From Botryococcus braunii (taxonomy: Eukaryota > Chlorophyta > Trebouxiophyceae): 15,125 bases of DNA. Positions within the stretch are counted from its first letter, which is position 1. Each line of letters starts with the position of its first letter. The notes beneath the pieces are model-generated. The model ran no database searches, was not told the origin of the DNA, and saw nothing but the letters and a program-made list of their open reading frames with translations. The stretch spans positions 1 through 15,125 of the forward strand of contig MVGU01001986.1 of the NCBI GenBank assembly GCA_002005505.1, read 5' to 3'. Positions 7,837 to 15,125 of this stretch are shown here, piece after piece. The translations under genes and the position numbers were made by a program.

Positions 7837-9943
7837 CTATCGCGCTCTAAACAAATTGACTATAAGAAACCAACACCCGTTGCCACGTATCGATGAAATG
7901 TTCGAGCAGTTGTGTGGTAGTAAGCTCTTTACTAAACTTGACTTAGCCTCTGGGTACCACCAGATCCGTATGCATGAGAATAGTATAGAGAAGACTGCTT
8001 TTAAGACAAAGTATGGTCACTATGAATTTACTGTGATGCCCTTTGGTCTGACAAACGCCCCCGCAACGTTTCAATACGTGATGAATACTGTTCTGGCGCC
8101 TTACTTAGACAGGTTTGTGCTGGTTTATTTAGATGACATCCTCATATATAGTAAGTCTTTTGAGGAACACTTGCAACACTTGAGACTTGTACTTCAGGCA
8201 CTACGAGACCATCAGTTTTTCTGTAAACGCTCCAAGTGTTTGTTTTGCGCACCCGAGGTGGAGTATTTGGGACATGTCATTTCCAGTGAGGGAGTGAGGG
8301 TGGACCCGAAGAAGGTTGAGGCTATCATGAATTGGCCCACCCCTACCTGTGTGTCTGAACTTCGTTCGTTCATGGGTCTTCTACAGTTCTATGATACATT
8401 TGCAGACCACTTTGCTCATGTTGCCTTCCCTCTTACTGAGTTGTTTAAAAAGGATGCTCCATGGCAATGGGATGACTTGCATGAGAAGGCTTTCCGTGAA
8501 TTGAAACATCTGATGTGTACTGCTCCTTGTTTGCTCCCACCAGACTTGCAAAAACCTTTTGTCGTGCATGTGGATGCATCTGCCTTTGCTATTGGGTGTG
8601 TGTTACAGCAAGATCAAGGTAAGGGACTGCAGCCGATCGCCTTTGAGTCTAGGAAACTGCAGCCCAGTGAGCGAAAGTTGGCTCCATATGACAGAGAATT
8701 ATTGGCCCTTGTACACGCCCTGCGTAAGTGGAAGCATTTGCTGATTGGGGGGAAGTTTACTGTGTACACTGACCAAAAAGCTTTAAAATTCCTCTTAACT
8801 GCACCGACGCGTACTGATCGACAAGAGCGCTTTTTGACTGACATTATGAGGTTCATGCCTGACATTAGATATGTCAAAGGTACTGATAATGTGGTCGCGG
8901 ACGCGTTGAGTCGGCGCGCAGACTTAGCTACTCTGCATGTCTCCTCTCTTGTGTCAGACACCTTGTTGGAAGAGTTGAGTAAGGGTTATGAAAATGATCC
9001 ACAGGTCCCTGGTTTGTTGGATCAGGGAACCGTGAGTTGGAAAAGGGGGTTGCTGTATACCGAGCATGACAAGATTTATGTTTCAGAAGGCCCTGTGAGG
9101 GAGAGGATCCTAGCAGAGTGTCACAGCACACCTTTTTCAGGCCATTTGGGCGCTCACAAGACTGCTGAGCAAGTGTGCAGGTTCTTCTATTGGCCAGCCA
9201 TGTTGTCTGCCGTACGTCGGTACTGCAGAGAGTGCACTAGCTGTCAACGGATGAAGGGGACTAGCAAAGTACCTTTTGGATTGTTGCAGCCCTTGCCTGT
9301 ACCAGAGTCGCCTTGGGAGAGTGTTTCTTTGGATCTGGTGACAGACCTGCCATTGTGCTGTGGACATGACTCCATCGTAGTCTTTGTCGATCGTTTGACC
9401 AAGTTGATTGTCTTAGCGCCTTGTTCTAAAACTGTGAATGCACCTCAGTTGGCTCAGATCTTCATTGACACAGTATTTAGACGGTTTGGCATGCCTACTT
9501 CCCTTGTATCTGACAGAGACCCTAGGTTTACTAGTCATTTTTGGAAGGCATTCATGTCGTTACTCGGCACGCAACTGAATATGTCTACTGCGTACCACCC
9601 TCAGACCGACGGTCAGACTGAGAGGGCTAATAGGACCGTTGAAGACATGCTGAGAGGGTTTGTGGGTCCCAGGCAAGATGATTGGTGCAAGTATTTGGCC
9701 ATTGTGGAATTCGCTTACAATAATTCAGTACAGGCCACTACTCAGCATAGCCCCTTTTTCCTGAACCATGGCAGAAACCCTCTTACGCCTTTGTCCACTG
9801 CTGTTCCTACGCGCTCGTCGGTGCCCGCCGTTGCTGAATATGTGGGGGACTTGCAGAAGGCTTTGCATAGTGCCAAATCTAATATGGATATGGGGGGGGG
9901 AGTAATATGTATTGGAGCCATGCCCCTTGGAATCAACTTATAG
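7793..9943 (+). CDS. pol: pol, 3' part: RT, RNase H and integrase, frameshifted from its 5' part and truncated at the C-terminus
   Basis: The frame is open from 7547, but RT homology begins at the T run 7793-7798 (FVPKKDGGWRLCIDYRALNK). RT blocks follow: FTKLDLASGYHQI, FTVMPFGLTNAPATFQ and YLDD at 8126-8137. RNase H starts near 8560 with VDASAF (Asp at 8573), then TDQKALK and NVVADALSRR. Integrase has the zinc site H (9122), GHLGAHKT and CRECTSC (9224-9244). Its core Asp is at 9332, Asp at 9512 and Glu at 9620, which gives D,D35E. After SAKSNMD (near 9890) the expected GPY/F and possible chromodomain region is absent. A G9 run (9892-9900) and a short unrelated tail lead to TAG. RT copies RNA to DNA, RNase H removes the RNA strand, and integrase inserts the DNA. 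Confidence 0.95.
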   Translation, partial: FFVPKKDGGWRLCIDYRALNKLTIRNQHPLPRIDEMFEQLCGSKLFTKLDLASGYHQIRMHENSIEKTAFKTKYGHYEFTVMPFGLTNAPATFQYVMNTVLAPYLDRFVLVYLDDILIYSKSFEEHLQHLRLVLQALRDHQFFCKRSKCLFCAPEVEYLGHVISSEGVRVDPKKVEAIMNWPTPTCVSELRSFMGLLQFYDTFADHFAHVAFPLTELFKKDAPWQWDDLHEKAFRELKHLMCTAPCLLPPDLQKPFVVHVDASAFAIGCVLQQDQGKGLQPIAFESRKLQPSERKLAPYDRELLALVHALRKWKHLLIGGKFTVYTDQKALKFLLTAPTRTDRQERFLTDIMRFMPDIRYVKGTDNVVADALSRRADLATLHVSSLVSDTLLEELSKGYENDPQVPGLLDQGTVSWKRGLLYTEHDKIYVSEGPVRERILAECHSTPFSGHLGAHKTAEQVCRFFYWPAMLSAVRRYCRECTSCQRMKGTSKVPFGLLQPLPVPESPWESVSLDLVTDLPLCCGHDSIVVFVDRLTKLIVLAPCSKTVNAPQLAQIFIDTVFRRFGMPTSLVSDRDPRFTSHFWKAFMSLLGTQLNMSTAYHPQTDGQTERANRTVEDMLRGFVGPRQDDWCKYLAIVEFAYNNSVQATTQHSPFFLNHGRNPLTPLSTAVPTRSSVPAVAEYVGDLQKALHSAKSNMDMGGGVICIGAMPLGINL

Positions 9944-10150
9944 TGGTGGACAGTTCTTCCCTAGATGCGACTTTCTATTGGAAGGGAAGGCCCTTAAAGG
10001 CCATCTTCTGTGCTACTGGAGGGAATTGTTCCTCTTTTCCCTGCCTGGAGTATCTTCCAATGTCTTGTCTCTCTGCAACTTGTAATTGACCCGATGTGTG
10101 TGGGTTAATTGCGCAAGATCGGAAGGGTTTCCTTTGCCTTTTTGGTCTAT

Positions 10151-10174
10151 CTTCATGATCTGCGTTTCATGAAG
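10151..10174 (+). other. hairpin in the element 3' region
   Basis: CTTCATGA (10151-10158) and TCATGAAG (10167-10174) are perfect reverse complements around an 8-base loop, about 40 bases before the polypurine tract. It could be an RNA structure in the genomic transcript. Its role is unknown. Confidence 0.4.
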
Positions 10175-10202
10175 AAGGGCCCTTGCCCGTCATCTTCATT
10201 CC

Positions 10203-10212
10203 AAGGGAGGAA
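10203..10212 (+). other. polypurine tract (PPT)
   Basis: AAGGGAGGAA is all purine and abuts the first base of the 3' LTR. That is exactly where the RNase H-resistant primer for plus-strand DNA synthesis is expected. Confidence 0.85.
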
Positions 10213-10435
10213 TGTAAAGACAACCATTACCTTGTACTTCATATGCGTGCGGGAGATCCCGTACAGTTCTCTCTGGTTTTCATATATACTTAGATGAACG
10301 CGTACATTCTATAATTGGCCGCTCTGCGTCGCATTTAAGACGAGAACTTCACGCATTGTAATCAGTCGCTATCTTCGTCTTCATGAACGGATCTCTTTGC
10401 CTCAGTCAAATACTCTTCCGCTGATTGCCATAACA
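10213..10435 (+). repeat. 3' LTR (223 bp)
   Basis: It is identical to the 5' LTR except for a 3-bp deletion after GCGTGC. It directly follows a polypurine tract and is followed by the second copy of the GGACA target duplication. Because both LTRs are copied from one template at insertion, their near identity dates the insertion as recent. Confidence 0.97.
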
Positions 10436-10440
10436 GGACA
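10436..10440 (+). repeat. right target site duplication GGACA
   Basis: This is the second copy of the 5-bp duplication, directly after the 3' LTR. The host sequence then continues TGTCTTTGCAG. Confidence 0.93.
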
Positions 10441-10689
10441 TGTCTTTGCAGCCAGTACTGTCGTGGCTGGATGTTGATTTGCTGCTGGGATTTTACGTCG
10501 CTAGCTAGTGTACTATAGTGTACTGTTCACCCATGTTTTGAGGTAAAGGCGCAGAGTGTCGAAATTGTGGCGCTTTTTGGCACAAATTGCTTCCCTTTCG
10601 AGGCCGGGATGGTCCCGATGAAGGCATATTTCGGACTGAAATGTGACCTCGCTGTAGATCCCAATGGAACATGGTGATGAGTGATCGGC

Positions 10690-10755
10690 GGGTTTCTGGC
10701 CCACAAGGACTTTAGGGTTTCTGGCCCTCAAGGAGTTTAGGGTTTCTGCCCCACC
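10690..10755. repeat. 25-bp tandem repeat (2.6 copies) containing TTTAGGG
   Basis: Units at 10690-10714 and 10715-10739, plus a partial at 10740-10755, each begin GGGTTTCTG. The two full units differ at three positions at most. At each junction the sequence reads TTTAGGGTTT, which is the plant telomere word and also the telo-box of plant promoters. Confidence 0.85.
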
Positions 10756-10836
10756 GGTACCAGGGGGGCGCTTCCATGGGCTGGTCAGCTGGGCCCCCCG
10801 AGTCGGCTCCTCGGTGGGACTTTCACTGGGACCCTA

Positions 10837-10895
10837 GACGCAGGGTTGTCAATTTCAATTTTCCGTCACGGCCACGTGGCCTTGAACCCTGCGTC
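10837..10895. repeat. inverted repeat enclosing a 12-bp G-box palindrome
   Basis: GACGCAGGGTT (10837-10847) and AACCCTGCGTC (10885-10895) are perfect reverse complements. Pairing extends inward by CAA/TTG with a two-base bulge. Between them, at 10870-10881, sits the perfect palindrome GGCCACGTGGCC, whose core CACGTG is the G-box bound by bZIP and bHLH factors in plants. Confidence 0.85.
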
Positions 10896-11232
10896 AACCC
10901 CTGTTTTTGCAGCTTATGATATCATGCACTATCGTTGGCCGGAGTCAAACCCCACAAAAACATTGTTGCAGGTTTTCTGGCCTGGAAAAACCCACACTCG
11001 GCAGTAGATTGCAGCCAGGTTCGGCTGGTAAGCCTGCATGGGTGCAATGAGTCTTGCAGTGGCAATGTTTCCCGTTGAACTCCGTCTAGCATCCTTATAG
11101 CCGTCACTTTCTCCAGACTAGCATGGAACCCCTGCTGTTCACGGCTGCATGCACGCCCATACCAGCGTGCACCCTCGCAAGCGGTGGCACAACTCTGCGC
11201 TCGCACTCATGCACGAGCACGCATGCACTAAC

Positions 11233-11233
11233 G

Positions 11234-11298
<65 letters not shown>

Positions 11299-11360
11299 AG
11301 AGAGAGAAGAGAGAGAGAGAGAAGAGAAGAGAGAGAGGAGGAGAGAGGGGGAGGGGAAGA
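11233..11360. repeat. (GA)n microsatellite
   Basis: About 128 bp of GA repeats with AGAAGAG interruptions grade into G-rich sequence. It is the opposite strand orientation to the CT tracts at 1707 and 12808. Confidence 0.97.
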
Positions 11361-12360
11361 TGGGGTGGACATGGGAATAAGCACATACACAAAATACTCA
11401 TTAGGATAAATCTAGGCATGCTCTACAAACCTTGAGGAAGCTTCACGATCTGCGGCTACCTGGCCTGAAAGTACAGCATTTCGGAAATAGCTTGCAGCTC
11501 TCAATGCCGGAATGGCAGCAAAGGCGAACGTGCATGCAGCAAAACTGGCCTTAGCCCGGGCCAATTCAGAAGGAGAACTGAAATATATCAGTCTCCCCAG
11601 TTTGGTCGGCAAATCGGCAGAACTAGTACTGGTTAAGCCCTGGCGCCCTTATGGCGTTATTCGGCCAGAATCGACAACCCAAGGCCCTTGGGGACTGTCC
11701 AGGGCCTGGACGTCCGCTAAAGGGTTTCACGGATGGTGAATCACCACGAAGGGCCTGCCAGTTTTGTCCTGGTGATCTTCGCAAGCAAGGGATGCCAGCA
11801 TGCTGAATGAACACAGCGAACAAGTAAACACTTTAAGAAACATTTGGGATTCTTCCAATTCCCCTCTGAAAGACGGCGTGTTGCCACCTGGCAAGACGAA
11901 GGTAGTACACCTCGCAAGAAGTTACCTAGCAAGTGCGGAAGACCCCGTCGGAAGCATCTGTCCGGGAAGTCTTTATATCTTTTTTTTCTTGCGTTGTCAG
12001 TTGGTAAATCTGACTCATTGAACGAGTTGCACTTCAACGGGATCGCCTCCTGCCAGCTATCGGCACAGGTAATGCTTGTAGGAAACCCCGACTTGCAGCG
12101 GAAACCATCTTAAACCTGTGATCTACAGAATGTTTTCTGGTTAAAACTGCAAACGCAAGAAGCTTAACAACTCTTCTCGCGACACGTAGAATTTTGTTGA
12201 GTGGTCAAGAGCAGTTTTGTCCTCTCAATTGAAGCTGCGAGGCACCAGACTACATGTAGCGGACAACCGCAGTCCTGCTTGCTTGCAGCATGGAAGAAGG
12301 AATCATAATGGTGAGGGAAAGACAATGGGACGGAGAGGGCGGGTGGAGAGTGAGATTTGA
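11361..12360. other. no secure gene; weak open frames
   Basis: A + frame at 11512-11739 begins MAAKANVHAAKLALARANSE, alanine-rich and helix-like. It follows AATAGCTTGCAG, which could be a splice acceptor. Two overlapping + frames at 11800-12113 read plausibly; one has a basic, AT-hook-like KCGRPRRKH. None has a family match I can name, and the reverse strand is open in parts too. Confidence 0.2.
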
Positions 12361-12418
12361 GATGGTGATGGTGATAATGATGATGATGATGCTGATGCTG
12401 ATGATAATGTGATGATAA
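12361..12418. repeat. (GAT)n microsatellite
   Basis: About 58 bp of GAT-type triplets (GATGGTGAT, TGATGATGAT, GCTGATGCTGAT) with substitutions. Confidence 0.85.
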
Positions 12419-12807
12419 GCATTGCTCATCCAAATCAACTCAGTTAAATAGATGGCTCTGCAGGATTGATCTCATCCTCAAAACCAAATCCTTGCTTGAC
12501 TAGTGCCAGCTGCTCCAAACCCCATCTTTGTCCAGCATAGCTAAGTGGATCAGATGGAAAATGTCGCCGTCTCCGACCTCTCTATGCCATCTTCTGAATC
12601 GCCGACAGAGCATATGGAGCTGCATGGCACACCATATCGTGAAGAAAGGGCCAATGACAAAGCAGGCAAGTGCAGAACAGTGCATCCGAGTGCATCCCAG
12701 AATCTCAAGAAGCTGTCACTCTGTCTAGGAGTTCTGCATGAGTCTTCCCTGTTGCCCCTCACTTGCTAAGAAGTGGTATACTCTCGCAGTGGAGCTTCAG
12801 CAGGGTT
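12419..12807. other. no gene recognised
   Basis: Short overlapping open frames on both strands (for example 12545-12769) lack any domain or consistent frame. I see nothing else. Confidence 0.4.
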
Positions 12808-13014
<207 letters not shown>

Positions 13015-13016
<2 letters not shown>

Positions 13017-13090
13017 GTGCGCGCGCGCGCGCGTTTGTGTGTGTGTGGTGTTGTGTTGTGTGTGTGTGTGTGTGTGTATGTGTGTGTGTT
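13015..13090. repeat. (GC)n then (GT)n microsatellite
   Basis: About 18 bp of alternating GC lead into TG repeats with GTTGTG interruptions. It directly abuts the CT tract. Alternating purine-pyrimidine DNA of this kind favours Z-DNA. Confidence 0.95.
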
Positions 13091-13145
13091 TTCCTTGGCT
13101 TTCGTACATGCTTTGCCTGGCTGATGAGTGTATTTCTTTGAACAG

Positions 13146-13412
13146 GTCACGTTTGCAAGAAGCGGAGCAGGAAGTGTCAGAGGAGGATCTGGCTTTGATG
13201 GGCTTAGTGGTTTGAAGCGCCGGCGTGCTGCACGTTGGTGCCCTGCGTTCAACGCAAGCAAGGTTGCGCATATTCTGAAGCGGGTAAACGCTGAAACTGT
13301 TGGAGCCGACATCCACTGGCTTGACACCCCGATTTTGAACAGCAGGTCGGAACTGCTTGGAAACAGGTGCTTGTCCCTCTTAGCAAGGTGGTCGCACATT
13401 GACGTTTTCTGA
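13146..13412 (+). other. possible 3' exon after a CT/TG-rich intron
   Basis: TTTCTTTGAACAG at 13133-13145 looks like a splice acceptor, with a branch-like CTGATGA about 20 bases upstream. The frame that follows is open from the acceptor to TGA 13410-13412 (88 codons) and reads like protein (ARWCPAFNASKVAHIL, VGADIHWLDTPILN, LLARWSHIDVF). A second frame is open for 22 codons only. I know no family for it. If real, the two microsatellites before it lie in its intron. No upstream exon is visible. Confidence 0.3.
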
Positions 13413-13507
13413 GAAGCACCGGGAAGAAGGGGGGGGTGGGGAGAAAGTGGCTGGCACATAAGCCGCATCCATCTCCTGCCAGGTTTCTGGAGGAAGGATC
13501 AATTAGC

Positions 13508-13607
13508 TGTGTGTGTGTGTGTGTGTGTGTTGTGTGTGTGTGTTGTGTGTGTTGTGTGTTGTGTGTGTGTGTGTGTGTGTTGTGTGTGTGTGTGTGTGTG
13601 TGCGCGC
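13508..13607. repeat. (GT)n microsatellite
   Basis: About 100 bp of TG repeats interrupted by GTTGTG, ending in GCGCGC. Confidence 0.97.
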
Positions 13608-14117
13608 ACATTCGTGCGCGTGTGCGTTTTTCGCTTTTTTAATGTCAAAGCCCTGACTAGTGCTTTCCTGAAACAATCACACCAAACTTTCGCTCTGTCA
13701 ACATGACCACCTTATTTTTCCAACCTGCTAAAGCAGAATTTTCAACTATGCAGTTCTGCTGGATGTCATTTAGTGAATTAATCATAGAGAGGGATTGAAT
13801 TCAATTGATTGAGACTCTTGATTCATCTGCAATGGTAACATTTGAGCCACAGTTTGAAATGTTGCCCACTCTCCATGAACTTCAAGCCCATTCATAAGTA
13901 TGATGGGTAGAGCTTTTGGGTGGTCACCTTTTCCGTTGTGGCTTTCTAACAACCTTTACACCCTTGGGCGAAATTTGTTGAAGTTTTCATGTTGGTCACG
14001 GGTGGGGCAAGCATGCCTGCCTCCCAGCCTCAAACCTTTTTGCCCCCTTGGGTAGGGGACCTTGGGGCGGCTGCAGTCAGAGGTGCATGGGGTAGGCGTA
14101 GCCGCTGAGAAGTCATC
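13608..14117. other. no gene recognised, AT-richer spacer
   Basis: This includes the 12-bp palindrome ATTGAATTCAAT at 13794-13805. It has no open frame with protein-like features on the + strand. A long reverse frame (13956-14555) runs through it but looks antisense to better + frames. Confidence 0.45.
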
Positions 14118-14402
14118 ATGTGGGCGAAGAAAACGTGCAAACATCACAAACTTGTTCGAGGCCTGTCGGATGTTAATGGGCTGTCGGACCTGGAGCATGC
14201 TGTTAAAACGTTTGAAAATACAGGAGCAAATACAGGGCAGCCCTCGAGGGGCTTTCGGACCCTCCTTAACAGAGCTGTAATTGAGAGGAGAAGGTCTGCA
14301 AAAAGCACGAAGGCCACACTGCATGTCGCCATGGCCATTCAAAGATCTGCTTTGCTGGCGGCGGGACGCCGCTTTACCTGGAAGGAAGCACGTGCGCAGT
14401 AA
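14118..14402 (+). CDS. possible small gene or exon, unknown protein
   Basis: The frame runs ATG 14118 to TAA 14400-14402, 94 codons. Composition is protein-like: an acidic/hydrophobic stretch (GLSDVNGLSDLEHAVKTFE), then a strongly basic one (NRAVIERRRSAKSTKATLH), then AMAIQRSALLAAGRRFTWK. No family is recognised. It is followed within 25 bases by TTGGTTTGCAG, acceptor-like, and another open segment, so it may be one exon of the gene continuing to the right edge. The reverse strand is also open here. Confidence 0.3.
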   Translation: MWAKKTCKHHKLVRGLSDVNGLSDLEHAVKTFENTGANTGQPSRGFRTLLNRAVIERRRSAKSTKATLHVAMAIQRSALLAAGRRFTWKEARAQ

Positions 14403-14628
14403 CTCTGTACTTGGTTTGCAGGCAAACGCAGAGTTGGAGGCCCTGTTGGATGACAGACTGGAGGAGGTGGGTGCCTTCTGGCAGCAGCAGGCCGGATGAC
14501 AGAGCCTGGGCCAGCCTGTGGGCTCTGGTCCTGAAGAGAGACAGCATCGCGGCATGGATTATAAGCCGCCCGACTTCTCCGAGCATGCTCTTACGTCGCT
14601 GATTGGGGTACACATACCGGTTGTTTGA
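14281..14628 (+). other. open segments upstream of the right-edge exon, same frame
   Basis: In the same frame as the exon at 14800, an acidic helix-like stretch (ANAELEALLDDRLEEVGAFW) begins right after a TTTGCAG acceptor-like site at 14415-14421 and ends at TGA 14497-14499. After that stop the frame continues to TGA 14626-14628 and includes MDYKPPDFSEHALTSLIG from ATG 14554. GGGGTACAC at 14605-14613 could be a splice donor. Exon limits cannot be fixed from the sequence. Confidence 0.3.
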
Positions 14629-14730
14629 TGCTTATTGAGCAACGCACCTCAGCCAGTGGCCCAGCGAAACTCTGTTAAGAGCGCCCTGCAATCTGGTTTC
14701 GGAGTCTCCAGTTGCCGTGAGGGGCGCTGA

Positions 14731-15125
14731 GCGAGCGGCTGTTGCCGCGGGAGGCCAGGACTTGGCCGTGTTCGCCCTGACCGCCGCGGCCGCCTCAGGT
14801 TCCCCATCCAGTGGGAGAAGCCCTCCCTCGTCACGCAGGTCGTGGACCATGCCTTTATTACCCGCTTAGCAGCTCGAGGCGTGTTCACGCAGGGCCTGCT
14901 CCTGTCCCGTGCATTGTATACCAAGGACGCGGCTCTGCTCGAGAGTTGCATTGCGGAAGCAATAAAGAATCCGTCTTGTAGTCTATTGTGCTTCGAGGGA
15001 GCCCTGCCGCTAGCCGTGCAAACCGGGTGGGTGCGTGGTGCGCAGCTGATCTTTGATCTTTGTGTCGAGTTTCAATGGTTTCCACCATACGTGGGCCTCC
15101 TGGAGGCAGCCTTGGAGGATCCAAA
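14731..15125 (+). CDS. partial exon of an unidentified gene, ankyrin-like repeats, runs off the right edge
   Basis: One + frame is open from 14731 (after TGA 14728-14730) to the end of the window without a stop, 131 codons. Convincing protein begins at 14800 (FPIQWEKPSLVTQVVDHAF), directly after GCCGCCTCAG, a good acceptor, so the exon probably starts near 14799. GLLLSRALYTKD, GALPLAVQTGWVRGAQLIFD and GLLEAALED recur at 35- and 32-residue spacing, and the middle one resembles the helix 1-turn-helix 2 of an ankyrin repeat. Ankyrin repeats mediate protein binding. The identity of the whole protein is unknown. There is no start codon in this exon, and the 3' end lies outside the window. Confidence 0.5.

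Larger units (their letters stand above)
9944..10212 (+). other. element 3' region between truncated pol and LTR
   Basis: No recognisable domain is present. A 60-codon open frame (9907-10089) contains a W-x5-W-x-Q-L pattern that could be a worn piece of a chromodomain, but this is weak. The segment lies where the integrase C-terminus would normally be encoded and probably represents 3' untranslated sequence plus the remains left by an internal deletion. Confidence 0.5.
5096..10435 (+). mobile_element. Ty3/gypsy LTR retrotransposon, full length but coding-defective
   Basis: Two near-identical LTRs (5096-5321 and 10213-10435) bound an internal region with a primer binding site, Gag, protease, RT, RNase H, integrase and a polypurine tract. 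The order PR-RT-RH-INT is diagnostic of Ty3/gypsy (Metaviridae) rather than copia, where integrase precedes RT. A 5-bp direct duplication, GGACA, sits on both sides, so these are the true ends of one insertion. The LTRs differ only by a 3-bp indel, which implies recent insertion. The body carries a probable frameshift near the Gag start, tandem stops between Gag and protease, a frameshift in RT and a missing integrase C-terminus, so this copy probably cannot move on its own. At 5.34 kb it is at the compact end for gypsy elements. Confidence 0.97.
10441..11232. other. right flank after the retrotransposon, no gene recognised
   Basis: Short open frames only. It holds the tandem and inverted repeats listed separately at 10690-10755 and 10837-10895. 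The rest, including several GCATGCA-type palindromic words near 11140-11230, suggests nothing specific. Confidence 0.5.

Noticed and set aside
14497..14499. TGA as a recoded (selenocysteine or reassigned) codon
   Set aside because: No structure or family supports recoding. Introns or pseudogene decay explain the in-frame TGAs more simply.
13956..14555. 199-codon reverse-strand open frame
   Set aside because: It overlaps more protein-like + segments, has no recognisable domain, and its residues look like a shadow of the other strand. I cannot fully exclude it.

Overview
The window looks like intergenic, repeat-rich nuclear DNA from a eukaryote, not bacterial DNA. It has long dinucleotide microsatellites, a plant-type Ty3/gypsy LTR retrotransposon, and only short, intron-like protein-coding signals. 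Two copies of a TTTAGGG-containing motif and the style of the gypsy polyprotein fit the green lineage. A large, repeat-laden streptophyte genome, for example a charophyte alga, is my best guess, but it is inference and not proven by the sequence.

The one securely identified unit is a 5.34-kb Ty3/gypsy element on the + strand at 5096-10435. Its two short LTRs (226 and 223 bp) begin TG and end CA. They match base for base except for one 3-bp indel, and a 5-bp duplication (GGACA) flanks the element. Inside, in order, are a primer binding site, a Gag with a CCHC zinc knuckle, a protease, reverse transcriptase, RNase H, an integrase with HHCC and D,D35E residues, and a polypurine tract abutting the 3' LTR. 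The coding part is broken in several places: a probable frameshift near the Gag start, two adjacent in-frame stops (TAA TAG) between Gag and protease, a one-base shift in a T run inside RT, and loss of the integrase C-terminal region just before a G9 run. Recent insertion, judged from the LTRs, together with a defective body suggests mobilisation by a helper element, or assembly error, or rapid decay.

Left flank (1-5090): a direct repeat pair at the edge, a 330-bp G-rich homopolymer tract, a (CT)n then (GT)n compound microsatellite, a 31-bp near-perfect palindrome followed by three 19-bp tandem units, and several short open frames of uncertain status. Right flank (10441-15125): a 25-bp tandem repeat, a nested inverted repeat containing a 12-bp G-box palindrome, (GA)n, a second (CT)n-(GT)n compound tract, another (GT)n tract, and from about 13.1 kb on a set of protein-like open segments. 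The most convincing of these runs off the right edge (14800-15125) and has an ankyrin-like 32-35 residue periodicity. It is probably an exon of a host gene, but I cannot name the gene.

I found no rRNA, tRNA, CRISPR array or bacterial operon. I see no clear new biological system. The items most worth a second look are the young but defective retrotransposon and the unnamed gene at the right edge.
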